From RXOA01 sp964547105 (GTDB lineage: Bacteria > Bipolaricaulota > Bipolaricaulia > UBA7950 > UBA9294), in the NCBI GenBank assembly GCA_964547105.1, contig CAZJLO010000002.1, positions 1-64,000 on the forward strand: a stretch of DNA of 64,000 nt, given 5' to 3'. The notes under the pieces are model-generated. The model was not told the DNA's origin and did not search any database. It saw nothing but the letters and a program-made list of their open reading frames with translations. Within the stretch, counting starts at the first letter, position 1. Every line of letters starts with the position of its first letter. The position numbers and the translations under genes are program-made. Below are positions 1 to 8,819 of this stretch, one piece after another.

Positions 1-239
1 CTGCAGGGAGAAGGAAGAAGGGCCGTGCCAGCCCTGGAGGCATCCGCGGATCCGTCGATTTTCCCCGCTTCGCGGGTTGGCGCTGTCTTGCGGCAGGGAA
101 CCTCCACCTCGTCAACTGGAGACTGTTCCAGTCCTTGCGCTACTTCCTCCGATTCCGTTCTTGCTCCGCTGCAATCACCTCCATCGTTTCTTGTCGCATG
201 CTACCGGATGCATCGGACGCCATCCAACTGCGTCTGTCC
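1..239. other. Left-edge stretch without a recognisable gene
   Basis: Short open frames here show no family resemblance and no convincing ribosome binding site. The stretch lies downstream of the minus-strand TSUP permease and may be its 3' flank. I see no clear terminator hairpin. Confidence 0.5.
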
Positions 240-1034
240 CTAGAGAAGGTAGCGTCCGGCAATCATCAGAGCGGCCAACGCGGCAAAGGAAACTCCCGCT
301 GTTCGGGCAAGAACACGCTCATTACAGCGGTTGGCGAACGCGGCCGCTACGAGTGCGCCAACGATGCCTCCGCCAGCAGCAATCGCTGCGATTGCCCATG
401 GAACCTCTCCGTGGATCGCGTGGCCGGCGGCCCCCGATGCGGCCGTCAGTGCCATCACGAGTACCGATGTCCCAATCGCGTCGTGAGGTGAGAATCCCAT
501 GGCGTAGACGAGAAGGAACAGGATCGAGATGCCGCCTCCCGCTCCGTACGCCCCGCAGATCAGCCCGACGATGAGGCCTCCGATCGTGGCGGCGAGCGTG
601 TGGCGTAGGGGCTCCGATATTCGGAGGCCCATGAACCGAGGACGCATTTCCTTCGGCGGGAGAAGGCTTTCCGGACGGAAGATGAATCGGAGACCTGTGG
701 CGAGAATGACGATTGCAGTGATCATTCCGAGGTGGGCATCGGGAAGATGGATGGACGCCCAGCTGCCGATCTGAGCGCCGGCGACCGCTGTCGCTGAGAT
801 CAGCAGGGCAGAGCGAAGATGTAGTCTCCCGTGCCGATGGTAGACCCACGCGGCAACCAGAGATGCGAGGACATCGGTTAGCAGGCTGGCTCCGATTGCC
901 GCGTAGGCGGGGAGGGAGGCAAACGTCACCAGGATCGGAACAGCAATCGTTACTGCGCTTGCTCCGATCAATCCGGTGACGATCCCCGCACCACAGCCGG
1001 CGATCAACGCAACAACCGCTATCGATATTGGCAA
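240..1034 (-). CDS. TSUP (TauE/SafE) family membrane permease
   Basis: Probable sulfite/organosulfonate or related anion permease of the TSUP family, 264 aa, in the cytoplasmic membrane. It is almost entirely hydrophobic and shows the two-fold internal repeat of the family: a glycine-rich GLIGASA segment near residue 25 and GAYGAGGG near residue 165 begin the two halves, each with about four membrane helices. The start is a TTG at 1034, preceded by GAGGGG at good distance. A strong terminator at 1102-1136 separates it from the upstream RND operon, so it is probably transcribed on its own. The substrate cannot be read from the sequence; sulfite, sulfoacetate or thiosulfate are known for relatives. 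Confidence 0.85.
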   Translation of the reverse strand: MPISIAVVALIAGCGAGIVTGLIGASAVTIAVPILVTFASLPAYAAIGASLLTDVLASLVAAWVYHRHGRLHLRSALLISATAVAGAQIGSWASIHLPDAHLGMITAIVILATGLRFIFRPESLLPPKEMRPRFMGLRISEPLRHTLAATIGGLIVGLICGAYGAGGGISILFLLVYAMGFSPHDAIGTSVLVMALTAASGAAGHAIHGEVPWAIAAIAAGGGIVGALVAAAFANRCNERVLARTAGVSFAALAALMIAGRYLL

Positions 1035-1101
1035 GAATCCCCTCTACGAATCAACGAGCTCAAAATCCAATGAGCATCGTACCAGATCCGTGCGCGAGTG
1101 G

Positions 1102-1136
1102 AAAAGGAATCTCCGACATGGCATGTCGGAGATTCC
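1102..1136 (-). terminator. Rho-independent terminator of the TetR/RND operon
   Basis: Perfect 15-base inverted repeat (arms 1106-1120 and 1122-1136), followed on the minus strand by a run of four T (1105-1102). It lies 24 bases beyond the stop of the LolA-like gene and is the best terminator in this part of the window. Confidence 0.9.
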
Positions 1137-1159
1137 GCTTGCTGTGTGATCGGTTTCGC

Positions 1160-2032
1160 TCAGTCCTGGAAACCGTAGAGATCGAGGTCGAACGACGCAA
1201 GATGCTCGGGGTCGAATGTTTCGAGCGAGAGATCGACGTCCGGCCGTCTGAGGTCGTAGAGGGCAATCGTCGACACATCTCCGGTCTTGTGGTCGATGCC
1301 GATGAGTTCGCTTTGAACAAGGCCTCCTTCGAAAGCTCCAAGGAGTGTCACATCAAGTTCCGATTCAAGGGTGCCTGCCGCATCGTAGCCCTCAAGGCGC
1401 AGCATCAGGAAGTCTTCTTGATCCACCCACAGAACGGCTCGAGCATGGTCGGCATCAATTCCGGTTCTTGGCGTCAGTTCGAGCACCCACACGTCCCGCG
1501 ATTCATCCCCGGCGATGTACGTGTCCTCTCGAAGAACCTGGGCGGTGTAGTCGTCGCGCATTTCCTTGGCGCCGGCGATGTCTTCGTAGGAGATGGTGCT
1601 CCCGGCGAAACTGCCTTGCTGATCATCTTCGGACACCAGCTCCTTGGTTACGCCAAGAGCTGGAAGAAAAAGCCACAGCCTGCTGTCAACCGCGTCATCT
1701 TCAGGTGTATGGAGGAGGAAGATCGAGCCTTCATCGTCGCCTCCGCGGAAGTACATCAGCATGTAGGTTGTTTCATCACTTGCCTCCGGCTGTTCCGGAT
1801 CGATCCCGGTCTTCGCCACGACAGCGAGGTGGTAGCCGGATTCAACGCCCCCAGCATAGACATTGTCGATTTGGAGCGACATCAGCAATCCTTGCTCGGC
1901 CCGATCGGTGCCGAACGAATCTTCCATCTGAGCGAGGATCTCGTCGCCGGTGATCGCCGATACGGCGGCTGCGACAAGGGCGACCGCGATCGCGGCAAGA
2001 AGCAGGGTTCGAAGGAGTATCTTCTTAGGCAT
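1160..2032 (-). CDS. Outer-membrane lipoprotein-sorting (LolA-like) protein
   Basis: Secreted 290-aa protein with a cleavable N-terminal signal (KK, then a leucine/alanine-rich core to about residue 26) and a beta-rich body like the outer membrane lipoprotein-sorting proteins encoded next to MMPL/RND exporters. Segments such as DSRLWLFLPALG and the VLEL/AVLWVDQEDFLMLRLEGYD region match the strand pattern of that LolA/LolB-like fold. It starts 12 bases after the RND stop and is the last gene of the TetR operon. A periplasmic lipid- or lipoprotein-binding partner of the RND pump is likely by context; the cargo is unknown. Confidence 0.75.
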   Translation of the reverse strand: MPKKILLRTLLLAAIAVALVAAAVSAITGDEILAQMEDSFGTDRAEQGLLMSLQIDNVYAGGVESGYHLAVVAKTGIDPEQPEASDETTYMLMYFRGGDDEGSIFLLHTPEDDAVDSRLWLFLPALGVTKELVSEDDQQGSFAGSTISYEDIAGAKEMRDDYTAQVLREDTYIAGDESRDVWVLELTPRTGIDADHARAVLWVDQEDFLMLRLEGYDAAGTLESELDVTLLGAFEGGLVQSELIGIDHKTGDVSTIALYDLRRPDVDLSLETFDPEHLASFDLDLYGFQD

Positions 2033-2044
2033 AGGGAGCCTCCA

Positions 2045-4390
2045 TTAACGTGTCCGATCTCGTTGTTGTTCTCGGTAAACATGGAAGCGGTTCCTGAGTC
2101 GCACCCACGAAGGATCCACCAGAAACCGCGGATGAACCGCCTGCAGAATGACCGGGATCAGGGTCAGCGCACTTCCGGCACTGACCGCCATCGCCAGCGC
2201 CAGCAAGCCGCCCAGACTGCGAAACGCCATGAATTTCGATGCAAGAAGAACCAGGAACCCTGCGAGGACCGCGACCGCGTTGAACAGGATCGCTTGGCCA
2301 GCCGTTCCTGCTGTTGCCAACGCGGCACGACTTGCATCTCGGGTTTGCCTGTATTCGCGGCGATAGCGGGCGAGAAAGTGGATTGCATAGTCGATGCCAA
2401 CGCCGATGGTGACGCTGGAGATCATCGAGGTTGCGATATTCAGCGACGTGCCGGTGATCGCCATGACGGCAAACGAGGCAAGGATCGTCAGTGCCAGCGG
2501 GATCGCCGCAATCAAACCGGCAACAAGCGAACCCATCAGGCAGGCGACGATGGCCGCGGCGACTCCGACGGCGGTCAGCAAGCTCACGATCTGACTGGAG
2601 ATGAGCTGACTTCCCATCGAGTCGTAGAACTGCGTCGGTCCGACCAGCGAAACAGAAATCGTATCGGGGAGGTTCGTTGCGAGGTAATTGCGAACATCGC
2701 GGACAAAGGAGGCGCGGTCGGCACCGTTCATATGCGGAAGAAAGCCAAGAACCTCTCCGGCGGAGTAGTCGCGCAGCGCGTAGGATCCAAGATCGCCGCC
2801 CTGGAATGAGAACAGCAGAAGCAACTGCGAGACCTCGGCGCGCGTGGCCGGAATCACATCGTAAGCCGGATCATCATCGTGGAATCTCAGATTCAGCTCG
2901 CGAACAAGATGCGTTAGCGAGGACGTCTTTCTTACCCCTTGTTCGGCGAGATACGTTTCCAGATCGATAATCGCCAGAAGCGTCTCAGGCCGCTTGAGGG
3001 CATCGACGGTGCCTGTGTCGACTTCAAGGACGATGTACTCGCTTCCGGCGAAGTACTCGTCGATCGTTGCCATGCCAATCGTTGAGGGATGGGCATCGCC
3101 GAGAAATGCGGTCATTGACGAATCGATTGTCAGCATCGGCACCATGACCGCAAGGGCGCCGATCAGGATGACGACCGCTGCGAGGAATCTCGCAGGGTGG
3201 CGGATCAGTCGTCCGACGATTGCCTGCAGCGCCCGCGACAGCCGTGTCGTGCCTCCGATCCGCCCATGCCTCGGGCGGGGCGAGGGCAGCGCGGACAGGA
3301 TTGCAGGGATCAGGACCAGAGAAAGAACCATCGCAATGACGATTCCCACTGCTGCCCACAAACCGGCCGACGCAAGGGCGGGAAGATAGGCGGTGAGCAA
3401 CGACAGGAATCCGCCGACTGTCGTCAGGCCTGCCATGAGGACGGCAACGGAGATCCCACTCATTGCTGCAATCAGGGCTTCACGCTTCGGCTGCCCGGAG
3501 GTGATTTCCTCGTTGAACCTATTCAGGACATGGATTCCGTAGGCGATGCCGATTGCCAGGAGCAATACGGGCAGCACAAACGAGATAACCGTTGCCGGCG
3601 CGCCGGAAAGCGACATCAACCCGAACAGCCAGATGACGGCAAGACCAACGATCAACAACGGGATCCATACGCCTCGCAGCGTCCGGAAGCTTGCAAGAAG
3701 CACGACCGCCATCACCGCGAGAATGATGGGGATCGTGATTCGGAGGTCCTCGATGATGGATTCAGTGAGCGTTAGCTCGCGGTACGGCTCGCCGCTGATC
3801 ACGAAGCGCTCGGGGGGGGTGCCGAGTTCCTCGACGGCGGCCCGAACCTGTTCGGCAACAGCGGTGTCGTCGCCATCGGTTGCCAGCTGGAGAAGGATCG
3901 CCGCCGCGTTCTCCTGTTCGGACACAAGCAGGCCCACCATCGATTCGATTCCCATCAAGCGTTGCCGATAGGCCTCAACCTCGTCTGGTGCGGTTGGCGC
4001 CTGCCCGTCAGGGGCCGCCGGGCCGACTTCCAGCGCCGTGTCAGTGCTGATGATGACATCTTGCCCGAGCGGTCCGCGTACCTCATCGATCCCCGGAATT
4101 TGAGCAAGCCGGGTTTCCAGCGCCTCGATCTTCGCGAGGGTGCCCGGGTTGAAGATGCCTTGCGGATGGATCACGGCGATCATCATCAGGCTTTGCGAGC
4201 CATAGCGGGATTCAGCTTGATTCAGCAACAGATAGGCGGGATCGTTCTGATCGACGTAGGTGCGGAAATCGACGTTGACTTGGAGACGGCTGATGGGTAC
4301 GGCAAAGGCGACCGTCAGCGCAAGCATCACACCGATCACCCACCACGGATGATCAACGACCCGCGAGAAGAACCACTTCACTCTAACCAC
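2045..4390 (-). CDS. RND superfamily (MMPL) exporter
   Basis: Inner-membrane efflux protein of 781 aa, the short RND type (MMPL/HAE3-like, one polypeptide with two halves). Each half begins with a helix and a periplasmic loop (about residues 35-210 and 420-590), followed by a five- to six-helix bundle with the GIAYGIHVLNRF and GVGIDYAIHFLARYRREY segments typical of RND helix 4. It is probably proton-driven and moves hydrophobic or lipid cargo. It overlaps the upstream small secreted protein by 13 bases and is followed by a LolA-like gene, an arrangement seen repeatedly for lipid or hopanoid-type RND transport. Regulated by the TetR gene at the head of the operon. Confidence 0.88.
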   Translation of the reverse strand: MVRVKWFFSRVVDHPWWVIGVMLALTVAFAVPISRLQVNVDFRTYVDQNDPAYLLLNQAESRYGSQSLMMIAVIHPQGIFNPGTLAKIEALETRLAQIPGIDEVRGPLGQDVIISTDTALEVGPAAPDGQAPTAPDEVEAYRQRLMGIESMVGLLVSEQENAAAILLQLATDGDDTAVAEQVRAAVEELGTPPERFVISGEPYRELTLTESIIEDLRITIPIILAVMAVVLLASFRTLRGVWIPLLIVGLAVIWLFGLMSLSGAPATVISFVLPVLLLAIGIAYGIHVLNRFNEEITSGQPKREALIAAMSGISVAVLMAGLTTVGGFLSLLTAYLPALASAGLWAAVGIVIAMVLSLVLIPAILSALPSPRPRHGRIGGTTRLSRALQAIVGRLIRHPARFLAAVVILIGALAVMVPMLTIDSSMTAFLGDAHPSTIGMATIDEYFAGSEYIVLEVDTGTVDALKRPETLLAIIDLETYLAEQGVRKTSSLTHLVRELNLRFHDDDPAYDVIPATRAEVSQLLLLFSFQGGDLGSYALRDYSAGEVLGFLPHMNGADRASFVRDVRNYLATNLPDTISVSLVGPTQFYDSMGSQLISSQIVSLLTAVGVAAAIVACLMGSLVAGLIAAIPLALTILASFAVMAITGTSLNIATSMISSVTIGVGIDYAIHFLARYRREYRQTRDASRAALATAGTAGQAILFNAVAVLAGFLVLLASKFMAFRSLGGLLALAMAVSAGSALTLIPVILQAVHPRFLVDPSWVRLRNRFHVYREQQRDRTR

Positions 4391-4881
4391 CCCTGCGCGG
4401 CATAGCCGGCGGAGAGTATCGCCGGCCAGAGATCCTCCATCGGATCGACGGCGGAAGCGAGTCCATCGAAGATGGCATCGATGAGCAAACTCAGGAGTTC
4501 AACGCCTTCCCACTCCGGCGAAGGTGGCGAAGATGCGACCGTTGTGAGGATCCATATCTGATCAACACTGCCGTCATCAATGCCCCTTGGGATAATGACA
4601 ATCGCGTGGAAGGGAGCCTCCGGGGCAAGCGGCTCGATTGCCAGCGGATTGTCATAGCTGGAGGCGACATCCGCCAATCGAATCGTGAGTTCCAGCGGCA
4701 CGAATTCGAATTCCCGGATCGTCTTCGCCAGCGCGGCAACGCGCATCGTCGAGGCGAATGTCTTCGTTTCGTCGACGAGTAGGAGCCTTGCCGAGGCGAT
4801 CCCGCTCTGGGCGGATGTGGAGACAGCGATGGTTAGCAGAGACAGCAAAAGCAATGCAGACACACAAGTCTTTCTCTTCAT
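4378..4881 (-). CDS. Small secreted protein of unknown function in the RND operon
   Basis: Unrecognised 167-aa protein with a clear Sec signal (KRK, hydrophobic core, cut near the ASA-Q at residue 25). The start at 4881 is chosen because the ATG follows GGGAGG at proper spacing and forms an ATGA overlap with the TetR stop. The mature part has no lipobox, no membrane helix and no cysteine pair. It is co-translated with the RND exporter (13-base overlap), so a periplasmic accessory role in export is the simplest inference, but nothing in the sequence proves it. Confidence 0.7.
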   Translation of the reverse strand: MKRKTCVSALLLLSLLTIAVSTSAQSGIASARLLLVDETKTFASTMRVAALAKTIREFEFVPLELTIRLADVASSYDNPLAIEPLAPEAPFHAIVIIPRGIDDGSVDQIWILTTVASSPPSPEWEGVELLSLLIDAIFDGLASAVDPMEDLWPAILSAGYAAQGWLE

Positions 4882-5486
4882 TGTGGGGATTCCTCCCTTC
4901 GAACGCCTGCCCACGCAAAACACGCCACTTCTTCGACCAGCTTCGGAAACGACCGCTCCAGCCCGTCTTCCGGGTAGAGAACGAGGTACTGAGGGACGGA
5001 GAGGATGATCGAGTAGAGGATATTGGCTCCAATGCGCGGACTGATCGATCTGACTTGACCAAGCCGCATTCCCTCGGCCAGCATTCCACTCAAGCGGTCG
5101 AGCACGTGACGGTGGTACGCCTGGATCTTGCCGCCGGCTGCGGTCTCCGCGGCCAACGGGCGACGACCGAGGAGCTGAAGGATCTTCGGGTTGACCACAG
5201 CATTCCTCACCTGCTGCTGTACCAAGGTGTCGATAATCTGTTCGGCCGTCATCTGCTTCAACTGGAAGCTGTCGATGAGATCAAGCAGCGAGTCGAAGTA
5301 GCGTTGAAAGATGGACAGGAGCAGCTCCTCCTTGTTATGGAAGTACAAGTAGATGGTGCCTTTGGCGACCCCGGCTCGCTCGGCGATGTCCTGAACCCGG
5401 GACGCATGAAATCCCGTTTCGGCAAACACCGCCGTAGCAGCGTCAAGGATGCGGCTGCGCTTGTCAGGCGTTGCTCCGATGCTCAT
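4878..5486 (-). CDS. TetR/AcrR family transcriptional regulator
   Basis: Repressor of 202 aa with a canonical TetR helix-turn-helix at residues 8-55 (ILDAATAVFAETGF, GVAKGTIYLYFHNKEELL) and a helical ligand-binding C-terminal domain. It is the first gene of the operon with the small secreted protein, the RND pump and the LolA-like gene. Two palindromes with identical TGACTG arms lie just upstream (5507-5524 and 5560-5579), the second touching the -10 box, so autoregulation and control of the pump operon are well supported. The inducer is unknown. Confidence 0.92.
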   Translation of the reverse strand: MSIGATPDKRSRILDAATAVFAETGFHASRVQDIAERAGVAKGTIYLYFHNKEELLLSIFQRYFDSLLDLIDSFQLKQMTAEQIIDTLVQQQVRNAVVNPKILQLLGRRPLAAETAAGGKIQAYHRHVLDRLSGMLAEGMRLGQVRSISPRIGANILYSIILSVPQYLVLYPEDGLERSFPKLVEEVACFAWAGVRREESPQ

Positions 5487-5506
5487 TGGATGGGCCTCCG
5501 ATGATG

Positions 5507-5524
5507 TGACTGGCTATACAGTCA
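5507..5524. promoter_or_regulatory. TetR operator O1
   Basis: Palindrome TGACTG-N6-CAGTCA (arms 5507-5512 and 5519-5524), 20 bases upstream of the TetR start codon. It has the same arms and spacer length as the second copy at 5561-5578, with centres 54 bases apart. Confidence 0.85.
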
Positions 5525-5559
5525 GTTGCGATAGGCCTCCACCAAGTGGAGAAAGGGCG

Positions 5560-5579
5560 ATGACTGACTGTTCAGTCAT
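5560..5579. promoter_or_regulatory. TetR operator O2, overlapping the -10 box
   Basis: Palindrome ATGACTG-N6-CAGTCAT. It overlaps the last two bases of the predicted -10 element (5578-5583 on the minus strand), so binding would block RNA polymerase. Confidence 0.87.
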
Positions 5580-5605
5580 GATAATCTTCGTTGCTTCTTT
5601 GTCAA
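5578..5605 (-). promoter_or_regulatory. Promoter of the TetR/RND operon
   Basis: Minus strand: -35 TTGACA (5605-5600), 16-base spacer, -10 TATCAT (5583-5578), about 90 bases upstream of the TetR start. Operator O2 sits directly on its downstream edge. Confidence 0.75.
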
Positions 5606-5742
5606 GAGGTTCTGCTCATCGTTTGCTGGATCGGATCCCGGAGTTGCGGAAAAGGAGTCCGTTTAATGCCCTTTGCTCTCGTTTGTCGGGAGCGCACGGA
5701 ATCAACCGAATCTGGAATGGATCGAGCCATCAGAGAGAGGCG

Positions 5743-6865
5743 ATGAGCAAACGACAGCGGAGACAGGTGAGGGTTCTTGACTGGGTGCGTTCTGACGGCG
5801 CTGCTTGCGGTTTGGGCGTTTGAGTTGCTGGTGTCGCGGCCGTTGATGATCAGCCGGATGGAAGTCTCCTCCAGCGCCTCTCTCCAGCAGTCCGAATCGG
5901 GCTGGGTCACAGATATCTCGAACAGGATCGAATCTTCTTCGCATCCTCCGAACCGGTGGACGGTATCGCCACAGACACCGTTTGCAGCACGATTGCGCTG
6001 GACGATCCCGACCTGATTGCAGAACTGAAGGCGCCCGACGCGACGTTTTCCGGCGACGCCCCCGGCACGGGTCTCCTTTCGGCGTTGCTCGGTGCTCGGT
6101 TGCGTACTCCAAACTCTTCCGCTGGCGCATCTGGTGCTTGCTGTTTAGGCGCATGAGCCAAGGCGGGCAGGGCTTGATGCCGATCGGGAAGAGAAGGCAA
6201 CGGAGATCGCCGGGGAAATGACGGTCGTTGGGTTTGACGATGTCGGCGGCGAAGAGCGTGAAGTTGAGCTGAAAGAGATCATCGACTTCCTTCGTGCTCC
6301 TGAACGGCACACAGTGGGCGCCAAACTGCCGAAGAGGCTCTGCGGCCCACGGGAACAGGGAAGACGTTGCTTGCCAAGGACACTGCCGCTGAGGCGGGTG
6401 TCCCATTCTTCTCCATGAGTGGAGACAACTCTGTCGAGGTGTCTATCGGCGCCGGGCGGTGTGAGTTCGCGACCTCTTCGAGCAAGCGCGAAGCGAGCGC
6501 CCAGCGGTGTCTTTGCTGATGGGATCGATGCTGGCGGTGGAATCCGCGGCTTGCTGGGCGGAGGTGCGGGACGAAACGACAAACGAGAGCGGATGCTCAA
6601 TCAGCTGCTCGCAGAGATGGACGGCTTCGAGTCTAACCGTGGCGTGACCCGAATGGCCGCAGCGAACCGGCCCGACATGCTTCAAGCGTTGCAGCGGCCG
6701 GGACGAGTCGACCGGCAGATCCACGTGGGGCTCCCGACGGAAGAAGGTCGGCGGCAAATCCTCTGCCGGTGGTCGACGGTGACCGGCTCGAGATCCTCGC
6801 GATGCTCGAACCGGAGCATCAGGCGGGAGATTCTCATCTGGAAGAAGACTGGCGGCGGTTGGTGA
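5743..6865 (+). pseudogene. ftsH: Decayed ftsH-like AAA+ protease remnant
   Basis: Pieces of an FtsH-type membrane AAA+ protein appear in order but in different frames. They are an N-terminal membrane helix (about 5780-5830), a periplasmic part ending in LFRRMSQGGQGLMPIGK (about 6140-6195), the linker FDDVGG...ELKEIIDFLRAPE (6230-6305), a Walker A PTGTGKTLLAK that returns only after a frameshift near 6346, VRDLFEQAR in a third frame (about 6455), and LNQLLAEMDGF...AAANRPDMLQALQRPGRVDRQI (6595-6725). The Walker B is damaged (FADGID for FIDEID) and no HEXXH peptidase domain follows. Several frameshifts, stops and loss of the catalytic domain show it is not functional. It has probably decayed from a duplicated or transferred copy. 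Confidence 0.85.
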
Positions 6866-6965
6866 ACCAGGACGCTAGCTGGAACGCAAGATGATCTTCG
6901 AAGTCGGCGGCTTGGGAACTGCCCGGTCCAGAGGTCATGAATCAAGACCAGGATCGGGATCAAGG

Positions 6966-8819
6966 TCAGATTGTCTGGCCTCTGAACTGGCTTGCGTACA
7001 GCCGATGGTAGGCGCCCCGCTGTTCGAGCAGATCTGCGTGGCTGCCGCGTTCTATGATCGCTCCATGGTCGATGACGATGATCTGATCTGCATTGCGGAT
7101 CGTCGATAGCCGATGTGCGATGACAAAGCTGGTGCGCCCCTCCATCAGGGATAGGAGCGCTTCCTGGATTTGCAGCTCGGTGCGTGTATCGACGCTGCTT
7201 GTGGCTTCATCGAGCACGAGGATCTTTGGGTCGGCGAGCACCGCTCTGGCGATTGCCAGAAGCTGTCGTTGGCCCTCACTGAGATTTGCGCCTCGCTCGG
7301 AAAGCTTGGTGGCATAGCCTTGCGGCAAACGTCGGATGAAGCGATCTGCATTGGCCACCACAGCGGCTTGAATGACGTCGTCATCGGTGGCATCAAGACG
7401 GCCGTAGCGGATATTCTCCATCACGCTCTCCGCAAACAGGAACGTCTGTTGCAGGACCACGCCCAATGTTCGACGCAAGCTGGCTCGGGTCAGCGAACAG
7501 ATGTTTGCCCCGTCGATCAGGATGGCACCACGATCGATCTCGTAGAACCGTGACAGGAGATTCACGATGGTCGTCTTCCCGGCGCCCGTTGGGCCGACCA
7601 GAGCGATCGTCTGACCGGGATAGGCATGAAGACAGACATCTTGGAGCACGGGGACATCCGGCACATAAGAGAAGTCAACGCTCTGGAACTCGACATCGCC
7701 CCGCACGCCTGTAAGGTCCACGGCTTCCGGCTGATCGAGTTGATCAGATTGCGTATCGAGGATCTCGAAGATTCTCTCCGCCCCGGCAAGCGACGATTGC
7801 ACCTGTCCGTAGAGGTCGCCCAGCTGCCGCATCGGTTCGGCGAACCGTCGGGAGTAGGTGATGAACGACACGATGAGTCCGATTGAAGTGTAGCCCTGGA
7901 TGACCATCCAGCCGCCGAGACCGGCGAGGATTGCCACATTGGCGTTGGAGAGGATCCCCATCAGAGGCATCGCAAGGAGCGCGTAGGTCATGGCATGTGT
8001 CCCCAACCGGCGGACTTCTTCGTTCGCTGTCTCGATCTTCCGCAGGGCCTTGTCTTGCTGGCTAAATGCCATGACGACGCGCTGCCCGCTGTAGGTCTCC
8101 TCAAGGTGAGTGTTCAGTGCCCCGAGCTTTGCCTGATACCCGCGATATGCCTTGCGAGTTCGCTTCCCCACGAAGCCGACAAGCACGATCATAATCGGGA
8201 ACACGATCAGCGATGCGAGCGCCAGCCAGATGTTCAAGGCGAACATCACGCCGACCACGCCGACCAGCGTGAGGGCACCCGTAAACAACTGAGTCCCGTT
8301 CTGGGACAGCACTCGACTGATGGCATCGATGTCATTGGTCAGCCGGCTCATCAGATCTCCCGATGAATGGCGGTCGAAATATGACAGCGACAGCTCTTGA
8401 AGGTGAGCGAACAAGTCCTGGCGGAGCCTACGCATGACCTTCTGTGCCGCCGTGGCAAGGATCACTCCCTGGAGGGAGTTGGCGGCCCATGACACGGAGT
8501 ATACGCCGAGCATGATCAAACAGACCCGGAGGACTTCGGAAACCGCCGCTCGTTCCGCGATCAGGTTGATGGCAAGACCCAGCAGATACGGCCCGACAAG
8601 CGCCATCGCTGTAGAGGAAACGGCAAGGACAAGCACGACGCCGACTGCAACCCGGTGAGGCCGCAAATAGCCAAGCAATCGCCGCAATGCACCTTTGGCA
8701 TCGGAGGGACGCTCGACGAAGCGGCCATGGCCATGGCCGCGTCCCGGCCCCGGCCCACGCATTCCTATTCCGGCACTGGCTCCGCGGCCATGCTCCTGCG
8801 TGTGGGGGCGGCTAGGCAT
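6966..8819 (-). CDS. Heterodimeric ABC exporter half, catalytically competent Walker B subunit
   Basis: Fused membrane-ATPase half-transporter of 617 aa. A Gly/His/Arg-rich N-terminal tail (residues 1-35) precedes six helices (about 55-330) and the ATPase domain with Walker A GPTGAGKT (409-416), Walker B ILVLDE with the catalytic Glu538 and switch His569. The signature motif is altered to LSEGQ (513-517). The other half, encoded just upstream with an 8-base overlap, shows the complementary defects, the asymmetry expected of heterodimeric exporters such as TM287/288 or BmrCD. Multidrug or lipid export is likely. Controlled with its partner by the MarR gene. Confidence 0.92.
   Translation of the reverse strand: MPSRPHTQEHGRGASAGIGMRGPGPGRGHGHGRFVERPSDAKGALRRLLGYLRPHRVAVGVVLVLAVSSTAMALVGPYLLGLAINLIAERAAVSEVLRVCLIMLGVYSVSWAANSLQGVILATAAQKVMRRLRQDLFAHLQELSLSYFDRHSSGDLMSRLTNDIDAISRVLSQNGTQLFTGALTLVGVVGVMFALNIWLALASLIVFPIMIVLVGFVGKRTRKAYRGYQAKLGALNTHLEETYSGQRVVMAFSQQDKALRKIETANEEVRRLGTHAMTYALLAMPLMGILSNANVAILAGLGGWMVIQGYTSIGLIVSFITYSRRFAEPMRQLGDLYGQVQSSLAGAERIFEILDTQSDQLDQPEAVDLTGVRGDVEFQSVDFSYVPDVPVLQDVCLHAYPGQTIALVGPTGAGKTTIVNLLSRFYEIDRGAILIDGANICSLTRASLRRTLGVVLQQTFLFAESVMENIRYGRLDATDDDVIQAAVVANADRFIRRLPQGYATKLSERGANLSEGQRQLLAIARAVLADPKILVLDEATSSVDTRTELQIQEALLSLMEGRTSFVIAHRLSTIRNADQIIVIDHGAIIERGSHADLLEQRGAYHRLYASQFRGQTI

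Noticed and set aside
1028..2809. 593-aa open frame on the + strand
   Set aside because: It lies antisense to the LolA-like and RND genes, has a low-complexity Arg/Asp/Gly-rich composition and no family match. It is a GC-driven shadow frame.
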